Of a DNA stretch of 64,000 bases, positions 44,250-53,107 are shown piece by piece. A program made the position numbers and the translations under genes. The notes beneath the pieces were generated by a model. The model was not told the origin of the DNA and did not search any database. It worked only from the letters and a program-made list of their open reading frames with translations. The stretch is from Chloroflexota bacterium. GTDB lineage: Bacteria > Chloroflexota > UBA6077 > FW602-bin22 > CADDYW01. The DNA is taken from the NCBI GenBank assembly GCA_902810745.1, contig CADDYW010000009.1, positions 1-64,000 of the forward strand. The letters run 5' to 3'. Position 1 is the first letter of the stretch. The number at the start of each line of letters is the position of its first letter.

Positions 44250-44708
44250 AGCGACGACACTCGGCCTGGAACCAGAATCGGAATCGTCGTTCGGTCCTGG
44301 TACCCCTCTCCTACTGTCCTTGGGACTGCCTTCCTATTGTTGCGCTGACGGTCGGCAAGTAGTCTAGATCGTGCAGTGCGTCGCGACCGTACGCAGATCT
44401 CGACCGCGCGACAGTGCTGACTGGTAATGTTGATCTGATCTTTACCCCTCAAATGGCCTGGCAGCCCGGCGTCCGATTGCTCCATTGCACCGGCCGGTTG
44501 CCGTACTGAAAGCACGAACAAGCAAGAGGACTTTATCTGTCGGGCCTCGGTCACCCAACGCCCGATTCAGGAGGATCTATTGAGACTGGCAACCCGCGAT
44601 CCTGTTCGTGCCATCGATCGCTGATCCGTCCTGGTCAGCTCCGACGCGGTTGGCGACCCCGTAGGGCATCTGCGAAATTCTCGAGTGTGTGAACGTGCGA
44701 GGATGTCG
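44250..44708. other. 459-bp gap upstream of receiver gene, with a possible mini-ORF
   Basis: No long gene. Near 44571 GGAGG precedes TTG 44580 by about five bases, opening a 14-codon frame (RLATRDPVRAIDR, stop 44622-44624) that could be a leader peptide or chance. The rest contains no recognised promoter or RNA family. Confidence 0.35.
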
Positions 44709-45197
44709 ATGAATCCTTCTATTCCTCCAAAGAAAGTCACGGTCCTCATCGCCGATGACGTGGCGGATACACGCGAGAACCTTACCAAGCTGCTCCTCCT
44801 GGAGAAAGATATCGAGGTCATCGGGGGGGCGAGTGATGGCCAGCAGGCGATCGAGATGGCGAGGCGGACGGCGCCGGATATTGTGCTGCTCGACGTGAAT
44901 ATGCCGGTCGTCGACGGGATCTCGGCGGCGGCTGCAATCCGCGAGTCCGGGTGCGGATCGGCGGTGATCATGATGTCGGTTCGCGATGACGTGCAGTACT
45001 TCCGGCAGGCGATGCTGGCCGGCGCTCGCGACTTCCTGACCAAGCCATTCTCCGGGCAGGATCTCATTCAAGCGATTCGAGGGGTATGCGAGCAATCCGA
45101 TCGGATCAAGGCCTTGCGAGGGGCTCCCCTCGCGGAAGCCGCGCTCGGCCCCGGTGCGGAGTTGGCTGAGGATGATCTACAGTCCGACTCGGGGTAG
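44709..45197 (+). CDS. Single-domain response regulator
   Basis: About 162 residues. A CheY-like receiver (VTVLIADDVADTRENLTKLLLLEKDIEVIG, phospho-Asp in IVLLDVNMPVVDG, then GSAVIMMSVRDDVQYFRQAMLAGARDFLTKPF with the conserved Lys) fills most of it. An Ala/Glu-rich tail of ~45 residues has no recognised output domain. ATG 44709 has GAGG six bases upstream; ATG 44703 and GTG 44685 are alternatives. It sits 460 bp upstream of a membrane HisKA protein on the same strand. Confidence 0.88.
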   Translation: MNPSIPPKKVTVLIADDVADTRENLTKLLLLEKDIEVIGGASDGQQAIEMARRTAPDIVLLDVNMPVVDGISAAAAIRESGCGSAVIMMSVRDDVQYFRQAMLAGARDFLTKPFSGQDLIQAIRGVCEQSDRIKALRGAPLAEAALGPGAELAEDDLQSDSG

Positions 45198-45658
45198 CGG
45201 GTAGCCAGTCTCCCCGGCCGCCCTTATCGATATCTCCCGCAGAGACGATGGTCCTGCACGCCTTCTATCCTCGTTCTGCTGGACGCGGGCCGTCCGCGGG
45301 GACGCGGCTGGAAGAACGGGGCGACGCCCGGTGGTGATGCGCGGCGCCACGAGCCAGCGAAAATGCGAGGCGTGCCGCCGTCAACCTCTGCGAGCCCTCG
45401 ATCCACGATCAACGGCGAGCCCACCGGCAATCGTTGGAACGGGCAAATTCCCTCCGGAGCTTCCAGCAAGTGCAAAGGCAATTGTGCGACTGATCGAGTC
45501 CCCAACTCCCCGGTTTCCACGACCAGGTACTACTTCGATGCGTGTCTCGCACTGCCCACCGAGGCGATGACTTGACGCGGGGAGTCCGATGATGGGCACG
45601 ACTTGGTGCCGCCCTGTACTCGGCGGTTTGGGCGCTTGGATCGTGATAATGTGGTAGG
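45198..45658. other. 461-bp gap, nothing recognised except a weak promoter
   Basis: Several short frames overlap here but none has family features. Just before 45659 a GATAAT sits close to the ATG of the HisKA protein (TTGGAT further upstream). Otherwise nothing is recognised. Confidence 0.4.
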
Positions 45659-46249
45659 ATGAAGCGTGCAGTGGTTTGCTCGTCGCGAGCACGTGCACTG
45701 GGCTGGAGCATGAGGTCGTTGCTAGCGCGACACCAGCGCGAAGCGGTGATCGCAGCCATTACAATCGTCTCGTTGGTGCTGTACTCGATCTGGACACTCG
45801 TCGTGGTGCCTGCCGTCGCTGGCGAATCGGACGGATCGACAGTCACTATTCTTGGCGTCCGTGCCCGCAAGGATCTCTTTGCCGCCCTTTTTGGCGCATT
45901 CGCCCTGACGACGTCTGCGGCGATCGCGCTCAATTTCGTCCTCGCGCGGCTGTATGGAGAGATCGATCGTGCCCGCGAGCGTGCGATTCGGCAGGAGACC
46001 ATCGTCTACATGGCTACGACGATGGCTCACGAAGTCTTTCAGCCCTTGACGATCATCCAGGCAGGAGTGCAGTTCCTCTGCCGACACCAGCTTCCTGCCG
46101 AGCGCCAGAAAGAGCTGTGCGATCGCGTGGTCAAGGCGACACGGACCCTGGCCGAGATCATTCGGCGCTTCGAGCACACCACCGAGGCCGCCACACGAGA
46201 GTGTGACGGCACTCGGATGGTCGAGATCGACGGTCGAGCCACGCGCTGA
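45659..46249 (+). CDS. Membrane-bound HisKA-domain protein lacking an ATPase domain
   Basis: A 196-residue protein with two membrane segments (about residues 28-50 and 70-95), a short coiled linker (RLYGEIDRARERAIRQE) and a HisKA dimerisation/phosphoacceptor helix pair: ATTMAHEVFQPLTIIQAGVQFL (phospho-His about residue 124) and AERQKELCDRVVKATRTLAEIIRRFEH. The frame then stops, and none of the N, G1, F or G2 ATP-binding boxes follow, in this frame or the others. It may be phosphorylated by another kinase or serve as a scaffold/phosphatase. The stop codon lies inside the palindrome shared with the end of lon. Confidence 0.65.
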   Translation: MKRAVVCSSRARALGWSMRSLLARHQREAVIAAITIVSLVLYSIWTLVVVPAVAGESDGSTVTILGVRARKDLFAALFGAFALTTSAAIALNFVLARLYGEIDRARERAIRQETIVYMATTMAHEVFQPLTIIQAGVQFLCRHQLPAERQKELCDRVVKATRTLAEIIRRFEHTTEAATRECDGTRMVEIDGRATR

Positions 46250-46265
46250 GAGCGATCTCTCTCAG
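46246..46265. terminator. Palindrome overlapping stop codons of two convergent genes
   Basis: CTGAGAG-CGATCT-CTCTCAG: a 7-bp stem whose arms contain the stop codon of the HisKA protein (46247-46249) and, on the other strand, that of lon (46262-46264). It could be a small bidirectional terminator, although there is no U-tract. Confidence 0.3.
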
Positions 46266-48718
46266 GCAACGAGCATCTCCTCGGCTGGTTCCGTCGCCTC
46301 GGGCGCGGCCCCGACCGGTGCCGTGGTGGTCCGCGGGGTCAGCGCCGTTTCGAGGACTTCGTCCGCGTGATCGACGAGAACGAAGGTCATCCTGGAGCGA
46401 AGCTCGGCAGGAATCTCCTCGAGATCGTTCTCGTTTCGGCGGGGCAGGATCACCGTGGTGATACCGGCCCGACTCGCGCCGAGAACTTTCTCCTTGACTC
46501 CACCGATTGGCAGGACTTTTCCGCGCAGCGTGATCTCGCCAGTCATCGCCACGTCCGACCGGACGACCCGACCGGTGAGCAGCGAGACCAGCGCGGTCAC
46601 CAGCGCGATACCGGCCGACGGGCCCTCCTTCGGGACGGCACCCGCGGGCACGTGGATGTGAATGTCGTGATTCTCGAAGAACAGCGGGTCAATGCCGAGC
46701 TCTGACGCCTTCGATCGCACGAAGCTCAGAGCGGTTTCCGCCGACTCCTTCATCACTTCGCCCATCTGACCGGTCAGCTTGAGCTCCTTCTTCCCGGGCA
46801 TGATCGTTGCCTCGACGAAGAGGATCTCCCCGCCGACCGGCGTCCAGACAAGACCGGTTGCGATGCCCGGCCGGTCGATTCGCTCGGCGACCTCACCGAA
46901 GTAGCGCGGACGACCGAGAAGCTCGCGCACCAGACCCGAGTCGACAGTCACAACCTCGGTCTTCCCCTCGGCGATGCGCGTCGCAACCTTCCGGACCACC
47001 GCCGCGACTTCGCGCTCGACGTTACGAACACCTGCCTCGCGCGTGTAGTCACGGATGATCGTGCGCAGCCCATCCTCGGTAAAGCTGATCTCCGACGCCT
47101 TCAGCCCGTGCGCACGGAGCTGCTTCGGGACGAGATACCGCTGTGCGATCTTGAGCTTCTCCTCCTCGGTGTAGCCCGCGAGCTGAATGATCTCCATGCG
47201 ATCGCGCAGTGGAGCCGGGATCGTCTCGAGTGTGTTCGCCGTCGTGATGAACATCACGCGCGACAGGTCGAACGGCACGTCGAGGTAGTGATCGCGGAAG
47301 TCTTTGTTCTGCTCCGGATCCAGAACCTCGAGCAGCGCGGACGACGGATCTCCCCGCCAATCCGAGCCGATCTTGTCGACCTCGTCGAGCATGAAGACCG
47401 GGTTGTTCGACTCGGCGCGTCGAATCGCCTGGATGAACCGCCCTGGCATCGCGCCGACGTAGGTTCGACGGTGGCCGCGGATCTCGGCTTCGTCGCGGAC
47501 GCCGCCGAGCGACATTCGGACGAACTTCCGCCCAAGAGCCTTGGCGATCGATTGTCCGAGTGACGTCTTACCGACACCCGGAGGACCGACAAAGCAGAGA
47601 ATTGGCTCCCGCTGCTCGGACGTTTCGACTGACCCGTCCTTCTTACGCTCCTCGCGGAGCTTCAGGACAGCCAGGTACTCCAGGATGCGCTCCTTGACCT
47701 TCTCGAGGTCATAGTGATCCTCATCCAGGATCTGGCGCGCCCTGGCGACGTCGATGTCTCCACCCTGGCTGACGTTCCAGGGCAATGTCGTGATCCAGTC
47801 CAGATAGGTCCGAATGACTGAATGTTCGGGAGACGCGGGCGAGAGCTTCTCCATGCGCGACAGCTCCCGTTCAGCCTCGCCGCGGACCTCGGCGGGAAGG
47901 TTCGCCGCCTCGATCTTGGCACGAAGCTGCGCAATCTCCGACTGCTCGTCGTCGACGTCACCAAGCTCCTTGCGAATCGCCTTGAGCTGCTCGCGCAGGA
48001 AGTATTCGCGCTGTGCCTTGGTCAGGCGCTCCTGAGCCTCGGTCTGGATGCGCTTGCCCAACTCCAGCACCTCGATCTCTCGCGTCAGAATTCCGGTCAG
48101 GAACTCCAGCTTGCTCTTCGCCGAGTCGATGGCGAGGATCTCCTGACGCTCGCTCAGCTCGAGGCGCAGATTGTTGGCGATGAAGTAGATCACTTGAAGC
48201 GTATCTTCAAGGTTGATGACCGCCGTCGATAGCTCGTCAGGCAGGTTGGGCGAGAGGCCGACGAGTCGCTGGAACATCGTCTGCGCGTTCTGGACGAGTG
48301 CCTGCATCTCGACCCCGGATTCGACCGTCTCGGGGATGATCTCGACGCGCGCAGTCAGAAACGGCTCGCGGTCGACGTACTCGACGATGCGCATGCGCTC
48401 GCGTCCCTTGACGAGCAGACGCACGGTCCCATCGGGAATTCGCAGGATCTGCGTGATCTCCGCGACCGTGCCGATGGTGTAGGAGTTCTCCGGCTCCCCA
48501 CGCTCGACGTTTGGATCTTTCACCGCGACCAGCCCGACCAGGCGGTTTCCGGCGACGGCATGCTCGACCAAGCGTAGCGAGCGTTCCTGGCCAACGGCGA
48601 GCGGAGCCGCGGTCAACGGGTAGATGACCGTGTCCTTGAGCGGGAGAATCGGCAGTGCCGCGGGGAGCACCAGCGCTTGTTCAGCCTGTTCGGTTGTCGA
48701 CTTGAATTCGTCATTCAT
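46262..48718 (-). CDS. lon: ATP-dependent protease La (LonA)
   Basis: A 818-residue cytosolic AAA+ protease. The N-terminal LON substrate domain is LPILPLKDTVIYPLTAAPLAVGQERSL. The ATPase holds GPPGVGKTSLGQSIA (Walker A), PVFMLDEVDKIGSDWRGDP (Walker B) and DHYLDVPFDLSRVMFITTANTL. The protease domain holds HVPAGAVPKEGPSAGIALVTALVSLL (catalytic Ser) and GEITLRGKVLPIGGVKEKVLGASRAG (catalytic Lys). ATG 48718 has GGGGGGAG eight bases upstream; a frame from 48778 would add 20 residues including CPTC. It follows hspR (97 bp) on the same strand, a heat-shock arrangement. Confidence 0.96.
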   Translation of the reverse strand: MNDEFKSTTEQAEQALVLPAALPILPLKDTVIYPLTAAPLAVGQERSLRLVEHAVAGNRLVGLVAVKDPNVERGEPENSYTIGTVAEITQILRIPDGTVRLLVKGRERMRIVEYVDREPFLTARVEIIPETVESGVEMQALVQNAQTMFQRLVGLSPNLPDELSTAVINLEDTLQVIYFIANNLRLELSERQEILAIDSAKSKLEFLTGILTREIEVLELGKRIQTEAQERLTKAQREYFLREQLKAIRKELGDVDDEQSEIAQLRAKIEAANLPAEVRGEAERELSRMEKLSPASPEHSVIRTYLDWITTLPWNVSQGGDIDVARARQILDEDHYDLEKVKERILEYLAVLKLREERKKDGSVETSEQREPILCFVGPPGVGKTSLGQSIAKALGRKFVRMSLGGVRDEAEIRGHRRTYVGAMPGRFIQAIRRAESNNPVFMLDEVDKIGSDWRGDPSSALLEVLDPEQNKDFRDHYLDVPFDLSRVMFITTANTLETIPAPLRDRMEIIQLAGYTEEEKLKIAQRYLVPKQLRAHGLKASEISFTEDGLRTIIRDYTREAGVRNVEREVAAVVRKVATRIAEGKTEVVTVDSGLVRELLGRPRYFGEVAERIDRPGIATGLVWTPVGGEILFVEATIMPGKKELKLTGQMGEVMKESAETALSFVRSKASELGIDPLFFENHDIHIHVPAGAVPKEGPSAGIALVTALVSLLTGRVVRSDVAMTGEITLRGKVLPIGGVKEKVLGASRAGITTVILPRRNENDLEEIPAELRSRMTFVLVDHADEVLETALTPRTTTAPVGAAPEATEPAEEMLVA

Positions 48719-48815
48719 TGGTTTCTTCTCCCCCCGTGCCAGTGCCAGATCTGCGTCGCAGGTCGGGCAGTTCGGCATACGGACGTTCGTACTTCAGGCA
48801 AAACCGCAGGACGTC

Positions 48816-49214
48816 TTAACCGCTTTTCGAAGCAGACGGGCGAGCCTCACCCGATCGTGGCGCATCGGGCTCGCCTGCGCCGAGCACCCGCAGCATCTCA
48901 TCGGCGAGGTCTCGGACGCGCGAGCGCAGCTGCTCGGCATCGATATCTTCGTCGATCAGATGCTTCAGATCCCTGGCGCGGTCCGCCAGCTCGAGCGCCA
49001 TCTCAACGCCCGCGAGGTTGATACCCCGCTTCTCGACGAGCATCTTGATCTGGCGAAGTCGGGCGATATCTTCCGGTGAATACAGCCTGAGACGGCCACT
49101 TAGCCGACAGGGCTCCAGCAATCCACAGCGCTCGTACTTACGCAGCGTGCTCGGGTGCATATCCACGAGACGCGCGGCAACGCTGATGATAAAGACCGCC
49201 TCCCGAGTGTCCAC
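48816..49214 (-). CDS. hspR: HspR-like MerR-family repressor
   Basis: A 132-residue MerR-type regulator. The helix-turn-helix reads AVFIISVAARLVDMHPSTLRKYERCGLLEPCRLSGRLRLYSPEDIARLRQIKMLV, followed by the HspR-type helix EKRGINLAGVEMALELADRARDLK. HspR represses heat-shock genes with DnaK as co-repressor; here it precedes lon, so it likely controls itself and lon. GTG 49214 has a GAGGAG five to six bases upstream; the frame could start nine codons earlier at 49241. No dnaK is near. Confidence 0.85.
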   Translation of the reverse strand: MDTREAVFIISVAARLVDMHPSTLRKYERCGLLEPCRLSGRLRLYSPEDIARLRQIKMLVEKRGINLAGVEMALELADRARDLKHLIDEDIDAEQLRSRVRDLADEMLRVLGAGEPDAPRSGEARPSASKSG

Positions 49215-49251
49215 CGTAGTCTCCTCGATTCGCGGCATCACGTGCTAACTA

Positions 49252-49299
49252 AACTTGACATGACACAGTATAAAGGTTGCTAGTGATATTGTCAAAGTT
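49252..49299 (-). promoter_or_regulatory. hspR-lon promoter with flanking inverted repeat
   Basis: On the minus strand, TTGACA (complement of 49290-49295) and TATACT (complement of 49267-49272) are 17 bp apart, a strong promoter. An inverted repeat brackets it: AACTTGACA at 49252-49260 and TGTCAAAGTT at 49290-49299, with half-sites like those of HAIR (CTTGAGT/ACTCAAG) but spaced much further apart. One half overlaps the -35, the other lies downstream of the start, which would suit an autoregulatory loop. Confidence 0.6.
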
Positions 49300-49573
49300 T
49301 GGGCGGCAAGGAAGGCAGTGTCCAGCTCGTACGGTCGCTTACGTATCGCCGCGAATCGTCCAGCGGGCGGTTCGAGGAGGAAGCGGAGGCGGCAGAGCGG
49401 CGATCGGCTCGACCCAACGCCCAAGATGCAGCGAGTCCAGGCCGGGCGCTTTCTCGGCTTCGGAGCCGGTCAGTGCGTCGGTCGCGTGACCCCGCGCTGC
49501 TATCGTCTCGCGAGCGGATGTCTCGGGATACAGCTCCGGGCGCCAGGCTGCGACGGGAACGGGTTCCAGATAC
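49300..49573. other. Intergenic stretch, nothing recognised
   Basis: Upstream of the hspR promoter and before the third repeat copy. No gene or RNA recognised; the frames seen on either strand lack family features. Confidence 0.4.
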
Positions 49574-49740
49574 AGCATCGATCAGAAAGGTGGAGCTGCC
49601 GGGGAGGCAGCTATCTCCCTCTCCTTCTGGGCGAGGACCGGGGTGAGGACGTGAGTCCGCGGCGCCGCGCGGGACCTCCGGGCCTCACCCACCAGGAGAT
49701 GGGATTGGCCGGCTGCCGGCTTATTCGCACTGCCCGGTGC
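49574..49740 (-). repeat. Dispersed hairpin-rich repeat, copy 3 (inverted)
   Basis: The complement has the same order of blocks as the copies at 302 and 29416: GGGCAGTGCGAATAAGCC, GGCAGCCGG, GGTGGGTGAGGCC, GGTCCCGCGCGGCGCCGCGGA, CTCACCCCGG, AGAAGGAGAGGGAGATAG, CCTCCCCGGCAGCT and CCTTTCTGATCGATGCTG. It lies about 55 bases beyond the 3' end of the transketolase gene, which is read on the minus strand, so the copy has the same relation to its gene as the other two: downstream of a stop codon. Confidence 0.8.
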
Positions 49741-49796
49741 TCTCGTATGCCCGAGGGGAAACGGACGACGCGCGTTTCCGCCCCGGGTCCGAAGGA

Positions 49797-51689
49797 CTAC
49801 GCCGTGGCGAGATCCTTGACCGCCGCGACGATGTGGCGGGCGCTGATACCAGCCGCGTCGAGGAGCTCCTGGGGCGTTCCCGAGCCGGGCATACCCCGGA
49901 CGGCCAGGTGAGCAATTCTCACGGCGACGGAGCTATCCCAGCCCGCGTCCTCGGTGAAGGCATCCTGGACGGCCGCGCCCAGCCCGCCTTCTGGCCAGTG
50001 GTCTTCCACGACGACGATACGGCCCCGCGTGGCTTTGGCAGCGGCGTGAAGTGTCTGTCGATCAATCGGCTTGACCGAGTACGCGTCGATCACGCGGATG
50101 CTGATATCCTCTCTTCGGAGCTCCTCGTACGCCTTCAGTGCCTCGTGCAGCGTGATCCCTGCCGCCACGACCGTCACTCGATCCTCGGCAGACTCGCGTA
50201 CCACTTTGCTCCCGCCAATGGCGAATGTCTCTCCCGGGCTGTAGATTGTTGGCGTGTTCGCGCGCGTCGTCCGGAGGAAGCTGATCCCGGGCTGATCGGC
50301 CATCGCGCTGACGAGCTGCGCGGTCTGATTCGGATCGCACGGGTACAGAACGGTACTGCCGTGAACCGCGCGCATGATGGCGAGATCTTCCAGGGCCATC
50401 TGCGACGGCCCGTCCTCGCCGATCGACACGCCAGCGTGCGAACCACACAGGCGCAGGTTCGCGCGCGAGATAGCTGCCATCCGGATGAAATCCACGGCCC
50501 GTGTGAGGAAAGCGGCGAACGTCGACGCAAAGGGGACGCGATGACGGACGCTCATTCCGACGGCCGCCGCGACCATCTGCTGCTCGGCGATGAACATCTC
50601 GAAGAAGCGGTCGGGGAAGGCTTTCTTGAACTCCTCCGAGTGGGTCGAGTTACTGACCTCGGCGTCGAGCACGACCACGTCCGGGCGGGCCTGACCCAGG
50701 GCGCGTAACGCGTCGCCATAGGCTTTCCGCGTGGCGATGGATGATCCCACCTCGTAGGTGGGAAGGACTGGCGGACCAGAGTTCGGGTGTGTCGGCGGGC
50801 TAGCGACCTCGACGGTGGATCCTGCTTCGGGTTTCAGCACCTGGATGGTGATCGACGTCGTGCCGCCGAGCTCGGCGATTGCCTGCTGGGCCTGCGGCTC
50901 GGTGAGAGCCTTGCCGTGCCAGTTCTCCTGATTTTCCAGGAAGGACACGCCCCGGCCCTTGAGGGTCTTTGCGATGATGACCGTCGGCACGTCGCGTGGC
51001 TCGATCGCCTCGGCAAACGCGCGATCGATCTGAGCGAAGTCGTGTCCGTCGATCTCGATCGTGTGCCAGCCGAATGCGCGGGCACGCGCGGCGTACGCAG
51101 CGCCGTTCCACCCAAGCTGGGTCTCACCGCGCTGCCCCAGGCGGTTCATATCGAGAATACCGACGAGGTTGCCAAGATGGTAGTAGCTGGCGTGATCGAA
51201 GGCTTCCCAGACCGAGCCCTCGGCCATCTCGCTATCGCCGAGCAGCACCCAGACCCGATAGGGAAGCTTATCCAGGTACTTTCCTGCCAGCGCAATGCCA
51301 ACCCCGATCGGAAGTCCCTGACCCAGCGAGCCAGTCGCGACGTCAACCCACGGGAGAACCGGGGTAGGATGACCCTGCAGGCGGCTCCCGAACTTGCGAA
51401 ACGTGAGCATCTCCTCCTCGGAGATGGCACCGACGGCTCGGAACAACGCGTACAGAAGCGGCGAGGCGTGGCCCTTCGAGAAGATGAGATGGTCATTTCG
51501 AGGATTTTGGGGATCCGCAAAATCGTACCGCAGGTATTTGCTCGCGAGAACCGCCATCAGGTCCGCCGCCGACAGAGAGGATGTCGGGTGACCCGAACCT
51601 GCCTTCGTGCTGGATCGGATGCTATCCACACGAAGCTGCTGGGCCAGTGCGCGCCACTGCTCGATCTGCGTCGCGGTTTGGACGACCAT
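49797..51689 (-). CDS. tkt: Transketolase
   Basis: A 630-residue single-chain thiamine diphosphate enzyme of the pentose phosphate pathway. Its ThDP motif is LLGDSEMAEGSVWEAFDHASYYHLGNLVGILDMNRLGQ (GDxxxxEGxxxxAxxxN). The N-terminal part holds DSIRSSTKAGSGHPTSSLSAADLMAVL and FSKGHASPLLY. The second half has MFIAEQQMVAAAVGMSVRHRVPFASTFAAFLTRAVD with the catalytic Glu, and GSHAGVSIGEDGPSQMALED. ATG 51689 has GGAGAG upstream; the frame could begin six residues earlier. Three-domain order and length are normal. Confidence 0.94.
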   Translation of the reverse strand: MVVQTATQIEQWRALAQQLRVDSIRSSTKAGSGHPTSSLSAADLMAVLASKYLRYDFADPQNPRNDHLIFSKGHASPLLYALFRAVGAISEEEMLTFRKFGSRLQGHPTPVLPWVDVATGSLGQGLPIGVGIALAGKYLDKLPYRVWVLLGDSEMAEGSVWEAFDHASYYHLGNLVGILDMNRLGQRGETQLGWNGAAYAARARAFGWHTIEIDGHDFAQIDRAFAEAIEPRDVPTVIIAKTLKGRGVSFLENQENWHGKALTEPQAQQAIAELGGTTSITIQVLKPEAGSTVEVASPPTHPNSGPPVLPTYEVGSSIATRKAYGDALRALGQARPDVVVLDAEVSNSTHSEEFKKAFPDRFFEMFIAEQQMVAAAVGMSVRHRVPFASTFAAFLTRAVDFIRMAAISRANLRLCGSHAGVSIGEDGPSQMALEDLAIMRAVHGSTVLYPCDPNQTAQLVSAMADQPGISFLRTTRANTPTIYSPGETFAIGGSKVVRESAEDRVTVVAAGITLHEALKAYEELRREDISIRVIDAYSVKPIDRQTLHAAAKATRGRIVVVEDHWPEGGLGAAVQDAFTEDAGWDSSVAVRIAHLAVRGMPGSGTPQELLDAAGISARHIVAAVKDLATA

Positions 51690-51884
51690 AATAGCTCTCC
51701 TATACATACGTTAGATCAGCCTGCCCGGATCGACGGCTCCGGCCGATCGATCGATGCCCGACAGCCCTCGGCGATATGGTACTCTCTGGGTTCGCACTGT
51801 CAAGCGAAATCGTGGCAGCGCCGCGACCGATCGTCCGCACGATGCGAAGGCCGTGTGCTCGGTTCCCGGCATTGCTCTCGCGGC

Positions 51885-51913
51885 TTGCGGATGACGCGAC
51901 CCGTCCGTACAAT
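51885..51913 (+). promoter_or_regulatory. Promoter of the permease-fmt unit, near-leaderless
   Basis: TTGCGG at 51885-51890 and TACAAT at 51908-51913 with a 17-bp spacer. The start codon at 51920 lies six bases after the -10, so the mRNA is expected to begin at or next to the ATG. Confidence 0.5.
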
Positions 51914-51919
51914 CTGTGA

Positions 51920-53107
51920 ATGATGGAGAGGAATTCGTGGTTCCGGGCACTGATTATCCTCGGCGTTATCGCCGTCGGGCTGTACGTTGCCGGCCAGCTG
52001 TGGACGCTGGCCGTCCACTTTGGCGACATTATCATTCTTTTCTTCCTCGCCTGGCTGCTCGCGTTCATTCTTCTCCCGGTGGTTCGTTTCCTGGCCGAGC
52101 TGCTGCCGATTGGTCTGGCAGGAGCAGCGGCGATCGTCTACATTGTCCTTCTCGTCATCGTCGCGGCAATCCTGGTCCTGGTCGTGCCGCTGCTCATCGC
52201 CCAGGTGTCCCAGCTGGCGAACCAGCTCCCGACGATTGCTGCTGGTCTTCCGGGCGAGGTTAAGCGTGTCCAGCAGTGGCTCGACGCCCGGAATATCCCG
52301 ATCGACCTGGGGGTGATCACGGGCCCGGGCTTGAGTCAGCAGGCAGGACAGCTAGGCTCACGACTGGTCGAGAACACGGTCACGGTTGCCAGCAGTATCG
52401 CCTCCGGGCTCTTCAGCCTGACCATCATCCTCATTCTGTCGTTCTACTTTGTCGTCGACGGGGATCGGATCCTCCGAGGCTTGCTCGCCGCCGTTCCTGA
52501 TCAGTACGCGGACGATGCCAGGCTGTTCGTCGTCAGCATCGACCGGACGTTTGGTGGTTTCCTGCGCGGAACCGCTATCCAGGCAGCGCTTCTGGGGATC
52601 GGAACGGGTATCATCATGGCGGCGTTTGGGCTTGGCTACGTGCTGCTGGTAACGATCTTCGCGGCGATCGTCATGGTGATCCCGTTCATCGGACCGGTCC
52701 TCGCCATCGTCCTTCCGATCCTCATCGCTCTGTTCAGCAGCCTCTCGGCAACGCAATTGCTCTTGTTCCTGGTTGCCCTCGTCGGGTTGCAGGTCCTGGT
52801 GATGAACATCATCGCTCCCAAGGTGATGGCGGAAAGCGTAGGCCTCCACCCGCTCCTGGTCTTTCTCGCCCTGCTGGTAGGGATCAAGCAGGCCGGACTG
52901 GCCGGAGCGATCTTTGGCGTACCGATCGCGGCCGTCGTCTTCACGGCCGTGCGTATTTTCCTGAACCGCTGGTCGGTCATCGTTCCCACGGAGACGTCTC
53001 CGTCGACGGCGGAGAGCGCCGAGAATCGCCAGGCCGTGCGACTCGACCAGGTCCGCGTGCACGTCGGGCAGGCGATCTCGCGAATCTTTCACTCGCGGGT
53101 CCCGTGA
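51920..53107 (+). CDS. AI-2E family (PerM/YtvI-like) membrane transporter
   Basis: A 395-residue protein with about eight membrane segments. It has the AI-2E family pattern: an N-terminal pair of helices (FFLAWLLAFILLPVVRFLAELLP), an amphipathic middle (NQLPTIAAGLPGEVKRVQQWL), and the conserved end FLRGTAIQAALLGIGTGI, MVIPFIGPVLAIVLPILIALF, VMNIIAPKVMAESVGLHPLLVFLALLVG and AGAIFGVPIAAVV. Members export small molecules or act as Na+/H+ antiporters; no substrate can be fixed. The stop overlaps fmt (GTGA). Confidence 0.85.
   Translation: MMERNSWFRALIILGVIAVGLYVAGQLWTLAVHFGDIIILFFLAWLLAFILLPVVRFLAELLPIGLAGAAAIVYIVLLVIVAAILVLVVPLLIAQVSQLANQLPTIAAGLPGEVKRVQQWLDARNIPIDLGVITGPGLSQQAGQLGSRLVENTVTVASSIASGLFSLTIILILSFYFVVDGDRILRGLLAAVPDQYADDARLFVVSIDRTFGGFLRGTAIQAALLGIGTGIIMAAFGLGYVLLVTIFAAIVMVIPFIGPVLAIVLPILIALFSSLSATQLLLFLVALVGLQVLVMNIIAPKVMAESVGLHPLLVFLALLVGIKQAGLAGAIFGVPIAAVVFTAVRIFLNRWSVIVPTETSPSTAESAENRQAVRLDQVRVHVGQAISRIFHSRVP

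Noticed and set aside
48719-48778. N-terminal CPTC zinc ribbon extension of Lon
   Set aside because: The upstream codons (PNCPTCDADL) look like a zinc knuckle, but only two cysteines are present and a strong ribosome-binding site serves ATG 48718, so the extension is probably not translated.
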